In this document: positions 55,337-62,995 of the stretch, one piece after another
Numbering within the stretch: the stretch's first letter is position 1
How the letters are laid out: each line of letters starts with the position of its first letter
Origin: CAWFLT01 sp963816795
Lineage (GTDB): Bacteria > Acidobacteriota > Vicinamibacteria > Vicinamibacterales > SCN-69-37
Assembly: GCA_963816795.1 (NCBI GenBank)
Contig: CAWFLT010000012.1
Coordinates: forward strand, 1 to 64,000
Direction of reading: 5' to 3'
Length of the DNA stretch: 64,000 bases
Made by a program: the position numbers and the translations under genes
The notes under the pieces: generated by a model
What the model was told of the DNA's origin: nothing
Databases searched by the model: none
The model's input: only the letters and a program-made list of their open reading frames with translations

Positions 55337-56592
55337 TTGATCGCCGCCAGGACTCTTCCAAAGAAGCCATCCAAATTGCCGCTGATCCAGCGAACGACGA
55401 CGACCAGGTCGTTCTCCCAGTCGACGTAGATGATGTTCTGGCCGTTGCCGCGGAAGGTCACGCTCGAACGCGGCGCCGACGGCAGCGGCAGCGGGCCCGG
55501 CGCGCCGTTGTCCTGCCACCGGGGCGTGTTGAGGAACCAGTTCATGTAGCCGTACGTGGTGCTTTCGGGGTTGCGGGCGGTCCCGGGCTGGCTCGCCATC
55601 GCAATCCAGCGCTGCGAGATGAGCTGCCGGTCGCCCCACTTGCCCTGGTTCAGGAACAGATAGCCGAAGCGCGCCATGTCTGGCGCGCTGATGAACATCC
55701 CGCCGCCGAAGTGGCCGCCGCCAGTGATCGACTTCATCTTGACGCCGTCGATGGTCACCCACGCGTTGTCGTAGGCCTCCCAGTGCCAGGTGTTCGAGGC
55801 GCCGATCGGATCCATGATCGAGGTCTTGATCTCTTCGGGCAGGGGTTTCTTCATCAGGTGCAGCAGCGCCAGCGCGAGCACGTTCACGCGCGTGTCGTTG
55901 TACTTGTAGAACGTCCCCGGCTCGTTGAGCGCGCGCTTGGGCCAGTCGGCGATCGGGACGCCGCGCGCCGGCCGGTCCGCCCAGTCCGGCTTGCCCCAGA
56001 GCTCGCCATACCAGTCGCTCGTCTGGCGCAGCAGGTGGTCCCACGTGATCTTGGCGTTGTGCTCGGACGTGAACAGGTCGACGCCCTTCGGCATGTAGCC
56101 GGCCACTTTGTCATGGACGCTCTTGATGAGCCCGCGGTCGTGCGCCAGGCCGGCGATCGTCGACACGAACGTCTTCGTCACACTGAACGTCATGTCGGCC
56201 CGCGCCGTGTCGCCCCACTCAGCGACCAGGTAGCCGTTGCGGATGATCACGCCGTTGGCGCCCGTGCGCGGCTGTGTCGGGCCGATCAAGTTGTTGTACG
56301 GCGCCTCGTTGCGGAACGAATTCGGAATGTCGACCGCGAGATCCTTGGTGCTCGTGTTCTCGTTCGCGATCGCGAACTTGATCGCCTCGTCGAGCTTGGC
56401 CCGGTCCAGCCCGACTGCCGCCGGGTCGCGCTTCTCCCACGCGCCCGCGGGAGGAAAGTAGCGGGTGTTCTGCACCGCGGCGGGCGCCGGTGCGCCACGC
56501 TGCGCGCCTGTCCGCACTGCATCCGCCGCCAGCGGCGCGACAACGAGTGCAACGCCAATGAGCCAGAGGGAGAGCAGCCGCCGTCTCATCAT
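55330..56592 (-). CDS. Exported serine hydrolase, beta-lactamase (class C) family
   Basis: A 420-residue protein from the paired ATG at 56592, with signal peptide LLSLWLIGVALVVAPLAADA. The nucleophile motif SxxK is SVTK in MTFSVTKTFVSTIAGLAHDR; the second motif is YND in GTFYKYNDTRVNVLALALLH; a GGG-rich strand (SITGGGHFGGGMFISAPDMA) and TFRGNGQNIIYVDWENDLVV near the end replace the HTG/HEGQ block. Members are esterases, D-aminopeptidases or penicillin-binding proteins; a role in antibiotic resistance should not be assumed. It converges with moaA and its start lies next to repeat locus D. Confidence 0.88.
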   Translation of the reverse strand: MMRRRLLSLWLIGVALVVAPLAADAVRTGAQRGAPAPAAVQNTRYFPPAGAWEKRDPAAVGLDRAKLDEAIKFAIANENTSTKDLAVDIPNSFRNEAPYNNLIGPTQPRTGANGVIIRNGYLVAEWGDTARADMTFSVTKTFVSTIAGLAHDRGLIKSVHDKVAGYMPKGVDLFTSEHNAKITWDHLLRQTSDWYGELWGKPDWADRPARGVPIADWPKRALNEPGTFYKYNDTRVNVLALALLHLMKKPLPEEIKTSIMDPIGASNTWHWEAYDNAWVTIDGVKMKSITGGGHFGGGMFISAPDMARFGYLFLNQGKWGDRQLISQRWIAMASQPGTARNPESTTYGYMNWFLNTPRWQDNGAPGPLPLPSAPRSSVTFRGNGQNIIYVDWENDLVVVVRWISGNLDGFFGRVLAAIKQ

Positions 56593-56607
56593 GAGGTGAC
56601 ATTTTGC

Positions 56608-56769
56608 CACTTTATTTAGGGGCGTGGGGCCCCACCCCCACGCCTCGGGCCCGCGCCGCTACGCGGCTCGGGGTGTATGTGTCGTGTCGCTGGCCAGCGA
56701 CATCGCGAAGCGCGTGAGCGCTGAGCGCCCGAGGCGTGGGGGTGGGGCCCCACGCCATTAAGTAAAGTG
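56608..56769. repeat. 162 bp inverted-repeat element (locus D of the intergenic repeat family)
   Basis: The left arm 56608-56650 and the right arm 56727-56769 are 43-base inverted copies with three mismatches; the arms begin CACTTTA and contain GGCGTGGGGCCCCACCCCCA. The 76-base centre has its own palindromes (GTGTCGCTGGCCAGCGACAT). No reading frame lies inside. The layout, an inverted-repeat cassette without a gene, resembles a miniature transposable element or a folded RNA element, while other loci contain the same arm as direct tandem units. Confidence 0.8.
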
Positions 56770-56801
56770 ATTCGACGGGGAGCGGGAACTGACGCGCGGG
56801 G

Positions 56802-56903
56802 TTACGCGATGAAGAAGGCGATGCAGGCCGCGAGCAACAGAATGCCCGTCGCGGCCTCGGCGGTGCTCGAAAAATCCCAACTGAAACGGTAGTTCCGCAA
56901 CAT
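56802..56903 (-). CDS. Small membrane protein, 33 residues
   Basis: ATG 56903 is preceded by TTGAGGATC, a good ribosome-binding site. The 33 residues are MLRNYRFSWDFS, then a hydrophobic helix TGILLLAACIAFFIA with stop TAA at 56802-56804. A short polar, aromatic front and one transmembrane helix suggest a small inner-membrane protein with its C-terminus near the membrane face. No family is recognised. It sits in a 500 bp gap between the serine hydrolase and the MFS gene, where nothing else is coded. Confidence 0.55.
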   Translation of the reverse strand: MLRNYRFSWDFSSTAEAATGILLLAACIAFFIA

Positions 56904-57090
56904 GATCCTCAACTCTGCTTTCTCTCTCAGCTCATCCTCGGAAGCTTAGACGCCGGGATGGGCACAAAGGTTAGAGACGACAAGGACCCTGCCGGAGTTT
57001 CATCTGCGCTACGGCTGCGGCTGACCCATTGCGGACACCTGACCGCCGCCGGTCACCGCCCGATTCACCTCGTGTTACTTTCGTAGGCTC

Positions 57091-58272
57091 GTGTCGTCCC
57101 CTTCGCGCACGGCGTTTGCCGTCCTGACCGGTCTCAGCTTCTGCCACTTGTTGAACGACCTGCTGCAGTCGCTCCTGCCGGCGATCTACCCGATGCTCAA
57201 AACGGACTACGGCCTCGACTTCTGGCACATCGGCATGATCACGTTCACCAATTCAGTGACGGCGTCGCTGCTGCAGCCCGTCGTGGGCTACTACACCGAT
57301 CGGCGGCCACAACCTTTTTCGCTCGCGGCTGGAATGAGCGTGACGCTGGTGGGTCTGTTGCTGCTGGCGTTCGCATCACGGTTCGGAGTGCTGCTGGTCG
57401 CCGCCGGGCTGGTTGGGATCGGATCGGCGATCTTCCATCCGGAATCGTCTCGCATCGCCCGTCTGGCGTCTGGCGGGCGCCACGGGTTCGCGCAATCGCT
57501 GTTCCAGACCGGCGGCAACTTCGGATCGTCGCTCGGCCCGTTGCTGGCAGCGTTCATCGTCTTGCCGCGCGGACAGCAGAGCATCGCGTGGTTCTCGATC
57601 GTCGCGCTCGTCGCGATCGTCATCCTCTATCAGATCGGTCTCTGGTATCGGGCCGCCGGCCGCCCCGCAACAGCGGCGCCTGCGGTTCGTTCCGGGCCGG
57701 CCCGACTGCCCCGGGCCGCGACGCAACGCGCGCTGGCGCTGCTCCTCGTGCTCGTCTTTTCCAAATACATCTATCTGACGAGCCTCACGAGTTACTACAC
57801 GTTCTTCCTGATCGATCGCTTCGGCGTCTCCGTGCAGGCCGCGCAGTTGTACTTGTTCATCTTTCTTGGCGCCGTCGCCGCGGGCACGTTCATTGGCGGT
57901 CCCGTCGGCGATCGCTTCGGGCGGAAGTACGTGATCTGGGGCTCGATCTTCGGCGTGCTGCCGTTCACGCTGATCCTGCCGTACGTGCCGCTCTTCTGGA
58001 CGGCGGTGCTGAGCGTGGTGATCGGAGTGATTCTCGCGTCGGCGTTCTCCGCGATTCTGGTCTACGCGCAGGAGCTCGTGCCGGGCCGGGTTGGCCTGGT
58101 CGCGGGACTGTTCTTCGGGTTCGCTTTCGGCATCGGCGGCCTGGGAGCAGCGCTGCTCGGACGACTCGCCGACGCGACGGGGATCGAGTTCGTCTATCGG
58201 CTGTGTGCCTTCCTGCCGGCGATCGGGATCGTCGCCTTCTGGCTGCCTGACCTGAAGCGCAAAGCGGAGTAG
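57091..58272 (+). CDS. MFS transporter, fosmidomycin-resistance (Fsr) type
   Basis: A 393-residue inner-membrane transporter with 12 hydrophobic helices. Start is GTG 57091. Family blocks are LTGLSFCHLLNDLLQSLLPA, IYPMLKTDYGLDFWHIGMIT, VGIGSAIFHPESSRIARLAS and FAQSLFQTGGNFGSSLGPLL; the second half starts FSKYIYLTSLTSYYTFFLID, with VGDRFGRKYVIWGSIFGVLP. These are hallmarks of Fsr-like efflux pumps. The natural substrate is unknown and drug resistance is only a family name. It may be the first gene of the following envelope operon, separated by 90 bp. Confidence 0.92.
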   Translation: MSSPSRTAFAVLTGLSFCHLLNDLLQSLLPAIYPMLKTDYGLDFWHIGMITFTNSVTASLLQPVVGYYTDRRPQPFSLAAGMSVTLVGLLLLAFASRFGVLLVAAGLVGIGSAIFHPESSRIARLASGGRHGFAQSLFQTGGNFGSSLGPLLAAFIVLPRGQQSIAWFSIVALVAIVILYQIGLWYRAAGRPATAAPAVRSGPARLPRAATQRALALLLVLVFSKYIYLTSLTSYYTFFLIDRFGVSVQAAQLYLFIFLGAVAAGTFIGGPVGDRFGRKYVIWGSIFGVLPFTLILPYVPLFWTAVLSVVIGVILASAFSAILVYAQELVPGRVGLVAGLFFGFAFGIGGLGAALLGRLADATGIEFVYRLCAFLPAIGIVAFWLPDLKRKAE

Positions 58273-58362
58273 CACGCGAACTCCACACAAGAAGCACGCT
58301 GTTCCACACACTCATTCGGAATGAGGTCGGCGGGGTGGCACGCCCCTTGCTCAACTTGACAC

Positions 58363-59142
58363 GTGCGTCACTGCCCGCCCGCCCACCTCCCCATCGTCTT
58401 GAAGACATTCTTCCCGGTCGCCGTCGCGCTGGGCGCCACCGTCACCGTGACTGCGCAGTTCTCGCAGGCGCCCGGACCGAGTCCCGAAGATCTGAGACTG
58501 CACAGCGATTGGCTCTATGCACTCGGCATCGCAGCCCTTCGACTGCCGCTCGCCGCCTGCCTCGGCGCGGCGCTCGCCATGCGCCCGAAGCGGCTCGGCA
58601 CGCCAGACCGCTCGATGTCGGTCGTCGAGACCCAAATCATCCTGGCGATCGTCGGCGCCTTGATCATGCTGGTCGTGGGTGCGAGCCTGGCGCGCGCCTT
58701 CGGCATCGTCGGCGCGGCGAATCTGATTCGCTACCGCGCCAAGATCGACAATCCCAAGGATGCGGTCGTGATGCTGTCGGCGCTCGCCGTCGGGCTCGCC
58801 TGCGGGGTCGGTCTCTACGTGCTCGCCGTCGTCGGCACGTTCTTCGTCGGCGCGGCGCTGTGGATCATCGAGGGTTTCGAGCCGGCAGCGCGCAAAACGT
58901 TCGACTTGAAGCTCAGCGTCAAGGAAGGGAATCTCGCCGACTTGCGGGCCCAGATCGAGGCCGTCCTGCGGCGGTTCAACGCGACGTTCGAAATGCGGGC
59001 CCTGGCCGACGAGGCGCTCAGCTACGCCATCGACGCCCCGGCCAACCTGCGCGTCGACCGCGTCTCGTCGGCCATCGAGGCGCTCGCGCCGGACGCCGGG
59101 ATCGGCGTCGAGTGGGACGAGAAGAAGGTTAAGAGCAAATGA
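58363..59142 (+). CDS. DUF4956 membrane protein
   Basis: A 259-residue protein. The frame starts with GTG 58363, but TTG 58399 (KTFFPVAVALGATVTVTAQF) gives a better leader. Membrane helices include ALRLPLAACLGAALAM, TQIILAIVGALIMLVVGASL and AVVMLSALAVGLACGVGLYV. The DUF4956 hallmark FGIVGAANLIRYRAKIDNPK, an Arg-rich loop between helices, is intact. A soluble C-terminal domain (LRAQIEAVLRRFNATFEMRA) follows. Elsewhere DUF4956 neighbours polyphosphate-synthesising VTC-domain and CotH-kinase-like proteins. Its TGA overlaps the next start (ATGA). It heads a six-gene coupled operon. Confidence 0.85.
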   Translation: MRHCPPAHLPIVLKTFFPVAVALGATVTVTAQFSQAPGPSPEDLRLHSDWLYALGIAALRLPLAACLGAALAMRPKRLGTPDRSMSVVETQIILAIVGALIMLVVGASLARAFGIVGAANLIRYRAKIDNPKDAVVMLSALAVGLACGVGLYVLAVVGTFFVGAALWIIEGFEPAARKTFDLKLSVKEGNLADLRAQIEAVLRRFNATFEMRALADEALSYAIDAPANLRVDRVSSAIEALAPDAGIGVEWDEKKVKSK

Positions 59143-60140
59143 GCGCTCGTGCCACGACATTGATGATTCAGCCCGACGCCGGACTGATTCCGGTCGTCCA
59201 GGCGATCCGGAAGGCGAAGCGGACGGTGGACATCGCCATCTTCCGTCTCAACCGTCCCGAGCTCGAATCGGCGCTCGGCGCGGCGGTTCAGCGGGGCGTC
59301 AAGGTGCGGGCGCTGGTCGCGCACACCAATCGCGGCGGCGCGGCGCGGCTGCGCAAGCTCGAACAGCGGCTGCTGGCCGCCGGAGTGATGGTCTCACGCA
59401 CCGGCGAAGACCTCGTCAAGTACCACGGCAAGTATCTGATCGTCGACGGCGTACAGCTCTATCTGCTGGGGTTCAACTACACGAAGACCGATACCAACGC
59501 GAGCCGCAGCTTCGGCGTGCTGACCCGCGATCGGCGCGCCGTTCGTGACGCGGCGCGGCTGTTCGAGTGCGACCTGGCTCGACAGACCTACACCGGATCG
59601 CCCCACTCGCCGCTCGTCGTGAGTCCAGAATCGTCGCGCGAGGCGCTGCGCCAGTTCATCAAGGGCGCGCGACGGCGCCTGGCGATTTACGACGCGCGGA
59701 TCGAGGACACCGCGTTCATCAAGCTGCTGCGTGAGCGGCAGGCCGCCGGCGTCACGGTGCAGGTGATTGGACGGGCCCGCACGCTCGAGTCGGGCACCGA
59801 AGTGCGGCTGCTGAAGGATTTGCGCCTGCACGTGCGCGCGATCATCCGCGACGGGACCCGCGCCTTCGTCGGGAGCCAGAGCCTGCGCCGACTCGAGCTC
59901 GACCGGCGCCGCGAAGTCGGCCTGATCATCACCAACCCGTCGGTGGCCCGGCGAATGACCGAGGTCTTCGACCGCGACTGGGAAACCTCAGGCGCCAACG
60001 ACTGGTCGGCAGAGAACAAGAAGGATGCGAAGGGCGAGAAGAACGGGAAGAACGAGAAAGAAAAGAGAAAAGAGAAAGAGAAAGAGAAGGACAAGGACAA
60101 GGACGGGAAAGACCGTCCGGCCGAGGAGCGGATCGCGTGA
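59139..60140 (+). CDS. Phospholipase D-like protein with one complete HKD motif and a Lys/Glu-rich tail
   Basis: A 333-residue protein with two PLD-type repeats. The first has His96-Lys98-Asp103 in VKYHGKYLIVDGVQLYLLGF. In the second, LHVRAIIRDGTRAFVGSQSL has His231 and Asp238 but Arg233 in place of the Lys, so it may be inactive or altered. The last 45 residues are almost only Lys, Glu, Asp and Asn (for example EKEKRKEKEKEKDKDKDG). There is no signal peptide. PLD enzymes hydrolyse or transfer phosphodiester groups, e.g. cardiolipin synthesis. It overlaps both neighbours (ATGA and GTGA). Confidence 0.82.
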   Translation: MSARATTLMIQPDAGLIPVVQAIRKAKRTVDIAIFRLNRPELESALGAAVQRGVKVRALVAHTNRGGAARLRKLEQRLLAAGVMVSRTGEDLVKYHGKYLIVDGVQLYLLGFNYTKTDTNASRSFGVLTRDRRAVRDAARLFECDLARQTYTGSPHSPLVVSPESSREALRQFIKGARRRLAIYDARIEDTAFIKLLRERQAAGVTVQVIGRARTLESGTEVRLLKDLRLHVRAIIRDGTRAFVGSQSLRRLELDRRREVGLIITNPSVARRMTEVFDRDWETSGANDWSAENKKDAKGEKNGKNEKEKRKEKEKEKDKDKDGKDRPAEERIA

Positions 60141-61381
60141 GCTGGCGAGGCTGGCGCACCACCGTCTGCGGCCTGCTCGTCGGCGTCGTCGCGGCGCCGT
60201 TCCTACCGGCGCTGGCCTTCGCGCAGGCTCAAGATCCTCCGCCCGAGCTGCCCGGATTCCTGGGCCGTGCCGCGGGATGGTACGAACGGCTCGAGGAGCG
60301 CGGCGTCAGCTTCAAGCTCGGCGTGATTCTTCCGGGGTCCCATCTCTCCTTTGGCGCCGGGTTGCGCGACAAATCGCTGCTCGGCCTTCCGGTCTGCGGG
60401 TCGCTCGAGGCGGCGTGGTCGCTTCGCGGCTACCACGCGTACGACGCGACGCTTGGCCGCGGATGCCGGGACAGCCATAGGACGGAGCTGCGGCCCGCGG
60501 ACGTCGGCATCGCGTCCATGTTCAACGACGGCGCCCTGACTTCCCCGGGCACTTCGGTTTACCTGCATGCACGACATCGGGTGTACCCCCGCGTCGACTT
60601 CTACGGGCTCGGCCAGGAAGTGCGGCGAGAGGCGCGGACCGACTATTCCATCAGCGGGCCGTCGCTGGATGTCGTCGTGCAGTGGCAGCGCCACCGCCAC
60701 TTCGGCATGTCCGGCCGCGCCGGCGTCATCGATCTCGATCTGGGCCCCGGGACGAACGACGGCGTGCCCAATACCGAGATCGCATTCGCCGCGATCGAGG
60801 CGCCTGGCCTGACGCGGCAGGACCGGTATGCGGTGGTCGGCGGGGCGGCGACGCTGGACTTTCGCGACCACGCGCGCGTGCCGGCTCGCGGCACGTGGGT
60901 GTCCACGGCCCTCTGGCACGCCACCGGCCTCAGCGCCTCAGCCGCGCCCGACATCACGCGGATCGTGACCGAGGCGCGGTTCTTCCACGCGCTGCCAAAC
61001 CGTGCACATGTCGTCGCGGTCCGCGGATTGATGTCGTCACGCGCCGGCCGCGTAGCCACTCCGTCGCCCTTCTATCTGCAACCGACGCTCGGCGGCAGCC
61101 AGACCATGCGTGGGCTGGCCAGCTTCCAACTCCGTGGCGATGCCGTGTGGACGGCGAGCCTCGAGTACCGGTGGCATGCCTTCAAGTGGGTCGAGCTGGT
61201 GCCGTTCGTCGACGCCGGGGCGGTCGCCGCGCGCTTCGGGAATCTGGACGACGTCCGTCCCGAAGTGACGCCCGGTATCGGACTTCGCGTGCGCAAGGAC
61301 CGCCGGCTGTTCGCGCGGCTTGACCTGGCCCATGGCCGCGACGGCTATCGCTTCGTGTTCGATGTGGGCGCGCCGTTCTGA
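60137..61381 (+). CDS. Outer-membrane beta-barrel protein, Omp85/surface-antigen type
   Basis: A 414-residue exported protein starting at GTG 60137. Signal peptide: CGLLVGVVAAPFLPALAFAQ. The mature part is a series of amphipathic strands such as GTSVYLHARHRVYPRVDFYG, RHFGMSGRAGVIDLDLG and LEYRWHAFKWVELVPFVDAG, ending in DGYRFVFDVGAPF with a terminal Phe, the outer-membrane signal. LQPTLGGSQTMRGLASFQLR resembles the conserved VRGY/RGF loop of BamA-family barrels. POTRA domains are absent, so it is a barrel-only relative. It may translocate or anchor a partner at the cell surface. Confidence 0.82.
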   Translation: MSWRGWRTTVCGLLVGVVAAPFLPALAFAQAQDPPPELPGFLGRAAGWYERLEERGVSFKLGVILPGSHLSFGAGLRDKSLLGLPVCGSLEAAWSLRGYHAYDATLGRGCRDSHRTELRPADVGIASMFNDGALTSPGTSVYLHARHRVYPRVDFYGLGQEVRREARTDYSISGPSLDVVVQWQRHRHFGMSGRAGVIDLDLGPGTNDGVPNTEIAFAAIEAPGLTRQDRYAVVGGAATLDFRDHARVPARGTWVSTALWHATGLSASAAPDITRIVTEARFFHALPNRAHVVAVRGLMSSRAGRVATPSPFYLQPTLGGSQTMRGLASFQLRGDAVWTASLEYRWHAFKWVELVPFVDAGAVAARFGNLDDVRPEVTPGIGLRVRKDRRLFARLDLAHGRDGYRFVFDVGAPF

Positions 61382-61396
61382 AAGTGGAGCAATCAC

Positions 61397-62371
61397 ATGC
61401 ATGTAATTACTCACCGATCAGTTTCCCGTCACCGAGCTCTGGCGTTTGTGCTGATCACCCTCGCCGCGACGGGGGCCTGCCGGCAGGTCGTCATGCCGGC
61501 GGCCGGGCCGACGCGAGCCGAAATGGCCGAGCTCTGGATCGAGCCGTCGCCCAATCGCGATTTGTTCGTGGGGGTCGGCGGCCGGTCGCTTTCCCCGAGA
61601 CCCGACGCGCTCTTCAAAGTCACCGAGGTGAAAACGTCGGGGTTCAGCGAAGGGTACACGGTCGTCGATCCGCAGGGCCGCGAGTGGAGCGTGAAGTTCC
61701 CTCCTGAAGCGACGACTGAAGTCGTCGCCTCGAGGCTGCTCTGGGGCCTTGGCTACCACCAGCCGCCGATCTACTTGCTGTCGAAGTGGCGTGCCGACGG
61801 CGCCAAGGAGCCCAATCCGCAACGTCCGGCGCGGTTCCGCGAGAAGAAGCCCGCGTTCCACGGTCTCACTGACGGGGACAACTGGTCCTACTTCGAGAAC
61901 CCGTTTGTCGGGACGCCGCAGATGAACGGGTTGCTCGTCCTGCAGGTGATGCTCGGAAATTCCGACCTCAAAGACGAGCAAAACGTGCTCTACACGCTCA
62001 ATCGCGCGGTCGAAGGCGCGCGGCGGTGGTATGTCGCCCGGGATCTCGGGCACACGTTCGGCCGCACGGGCGTCATGAACGCGCCGCGCGGCGACATCGA
62101 GGTCTTCGAGGAAACGCCGTTCATCAAAGGCGTCAACAACGGGCGCGTGGAGTTCGACTACCGTGGACGCCACGACGCCCTGTTCGATCGCATCTCGATC
62201 GCCGACGTCCGCTGGATCTGCCAGCGTCTCAGCCGGCTCACCGACCGTCAGTGGCAGGATGCGTTTCGCGCCGGCGGATACGACGCGGCGCTGGCCCAGC
62301 GCTTCATCCGCCGCATGAAACAGAAGATCGCCGAGGGCAATGCCCTCTCGACGGCAGAGCCGCAGTCATGA
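61397..62371 (+). CDS. Exported protein with atypical kinase-fold residues
   Basis: A 324-residue exported protein (leader LAFVLITLAATGAC, possible lipidation Cys28). The mature part has the residues of an atypical kinase in the expected order: beta3-type lysine in REWSVKFPPEA (Lys100), helix-C-type Glu in TTEVVASRLLWGLGY (Glu108), a catalytic loop in MLGNSDLKDEQNVLYTL (Asp190, Asn196) and a metal-binding Asp in WYVARDLGHTFG (Asp216). This spacing recalls HipA, FAM20 and CotH-type kinases. No homology is proven, and no known substrate is visible. It begins 15 bp after the barrel gene; the stop overlaps the next start. Confidence 0.7.
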   Translation: MHVITHRSVSRHRALAFVLITLAATGACRQVVMPAAGPTRAEMAELWIEPSPNRDLFVGVGGRSLSPRPDALFKVTEVKTSGFSEGYTVVDPQGREWSVKFPPEATTEVVASRLLWGLGYHQPPIYLLSKWRADGAKEPNPQRPARFREKKPAFHGLTDGDNWSYFENPFVGTPQMNGLLVLQVMLGNSDLKDEQNVLYTLNRAVEGARRWYVARDLGHTFGRTGVMNAPRGDIEVFEETPFIKGVNNGRVEFDYRGRHDALFDRISIADVRWICQRLSRLTDRQWQDAFRAGGYDAALAQRFIRRMKQKIAEGNALSTAEPQS

Positions 62372-62991
62372 CTTCGCGCCCTTCGACCCCGTCGGCGGCC
62401 CGCCAGCCGCTCGCCGTGGCACTCGTCGCCGGGCTTGCCGTGATCGCCGGTCTCATCGCCTGTCGCCAGACACCGTCTCCACCCCAGGGTCCCGCACCGG
62501 TCAACGACGCCGAGGCGGAGACGCTCGCGGACTTCAAGCGCCGGGTCGAGGAGTACGTCGTGCTCCACAAGAAGCTCGAAGACCGCCTGCCAAAACTGCC
62601 CAACGAGGCCACGCCGACGCAGATCGACGTCAGTCAGCGCGAGCTCGGCAAGCAGATCACCGAAGCGCGCGCAGGCACTCCGCAGGGAGAGCTGTTCACG
62701 CCTGCAATGACCGCCATCGTTCGCAAACACTTCGCGCGCATCTTTGGCGGGGCGGACGGTCCGGCGCTGCGGGCCTCGATCATGGACGAGAACCCCGTCG
62801 GTATCGCGGTCAAAGTCAACCAGCGCTACCCCGACGAGGTCCCGATCTCGACGATGCCGCCGACGGTGCTGAAGATTCTCCCGAAGATGCCCGAGGAGCT
62901 CGAGTACCGGTTCGTCGGCCGGACCCTGGTGATCATGGACGTCCACGCGCACCTGATCGCCGACTTCATCCCTGACGCCATTCCAGGTTAA
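62368..62991 (+). CDS. Lipoprotein of unknown function
   Basis: A 207-residue protein from ATG 62368. The leader AVALVAGLAVIAGLIAC has a lipobox LIAC, so it is likely membrane-anchored on the periplasmic side. A helical segment (AEAETLADFKRRVEEYVVLH) precedes conserved short motifs (VNQRYPDEVPISTMPPTVLK, ILPKMPEELEYRFVGRTLVI, MDVHAHLIADFIPDAIPG). The MDVHAHLIADF end may hold metal-binding His, though no family is recognised. It overlaps the kinase-like gene by four bases and precedes the phosphatase by four bases, so it is probably a partner of both. Confidence 0.75.
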   Translation: MTSRPSTPSAARQPLAVALVAGLAVIAGLIACRQTPSPPQGPAPVNDAEAETLADFKRRVEEYVVLHKKLEDRLPKLPNEATPTQIDVSQRELGKQITEARAGTPQGELFTPAMTAIVRKHFARIFGGADGPALRASIMDENPVGIAVKVNQRYPDEVPISTMPPTVLKILPKMPEELEYRFVGRTLVIMDVHAHLIADFIPDAIPG

Positions 62992-62995
62992 CGAC

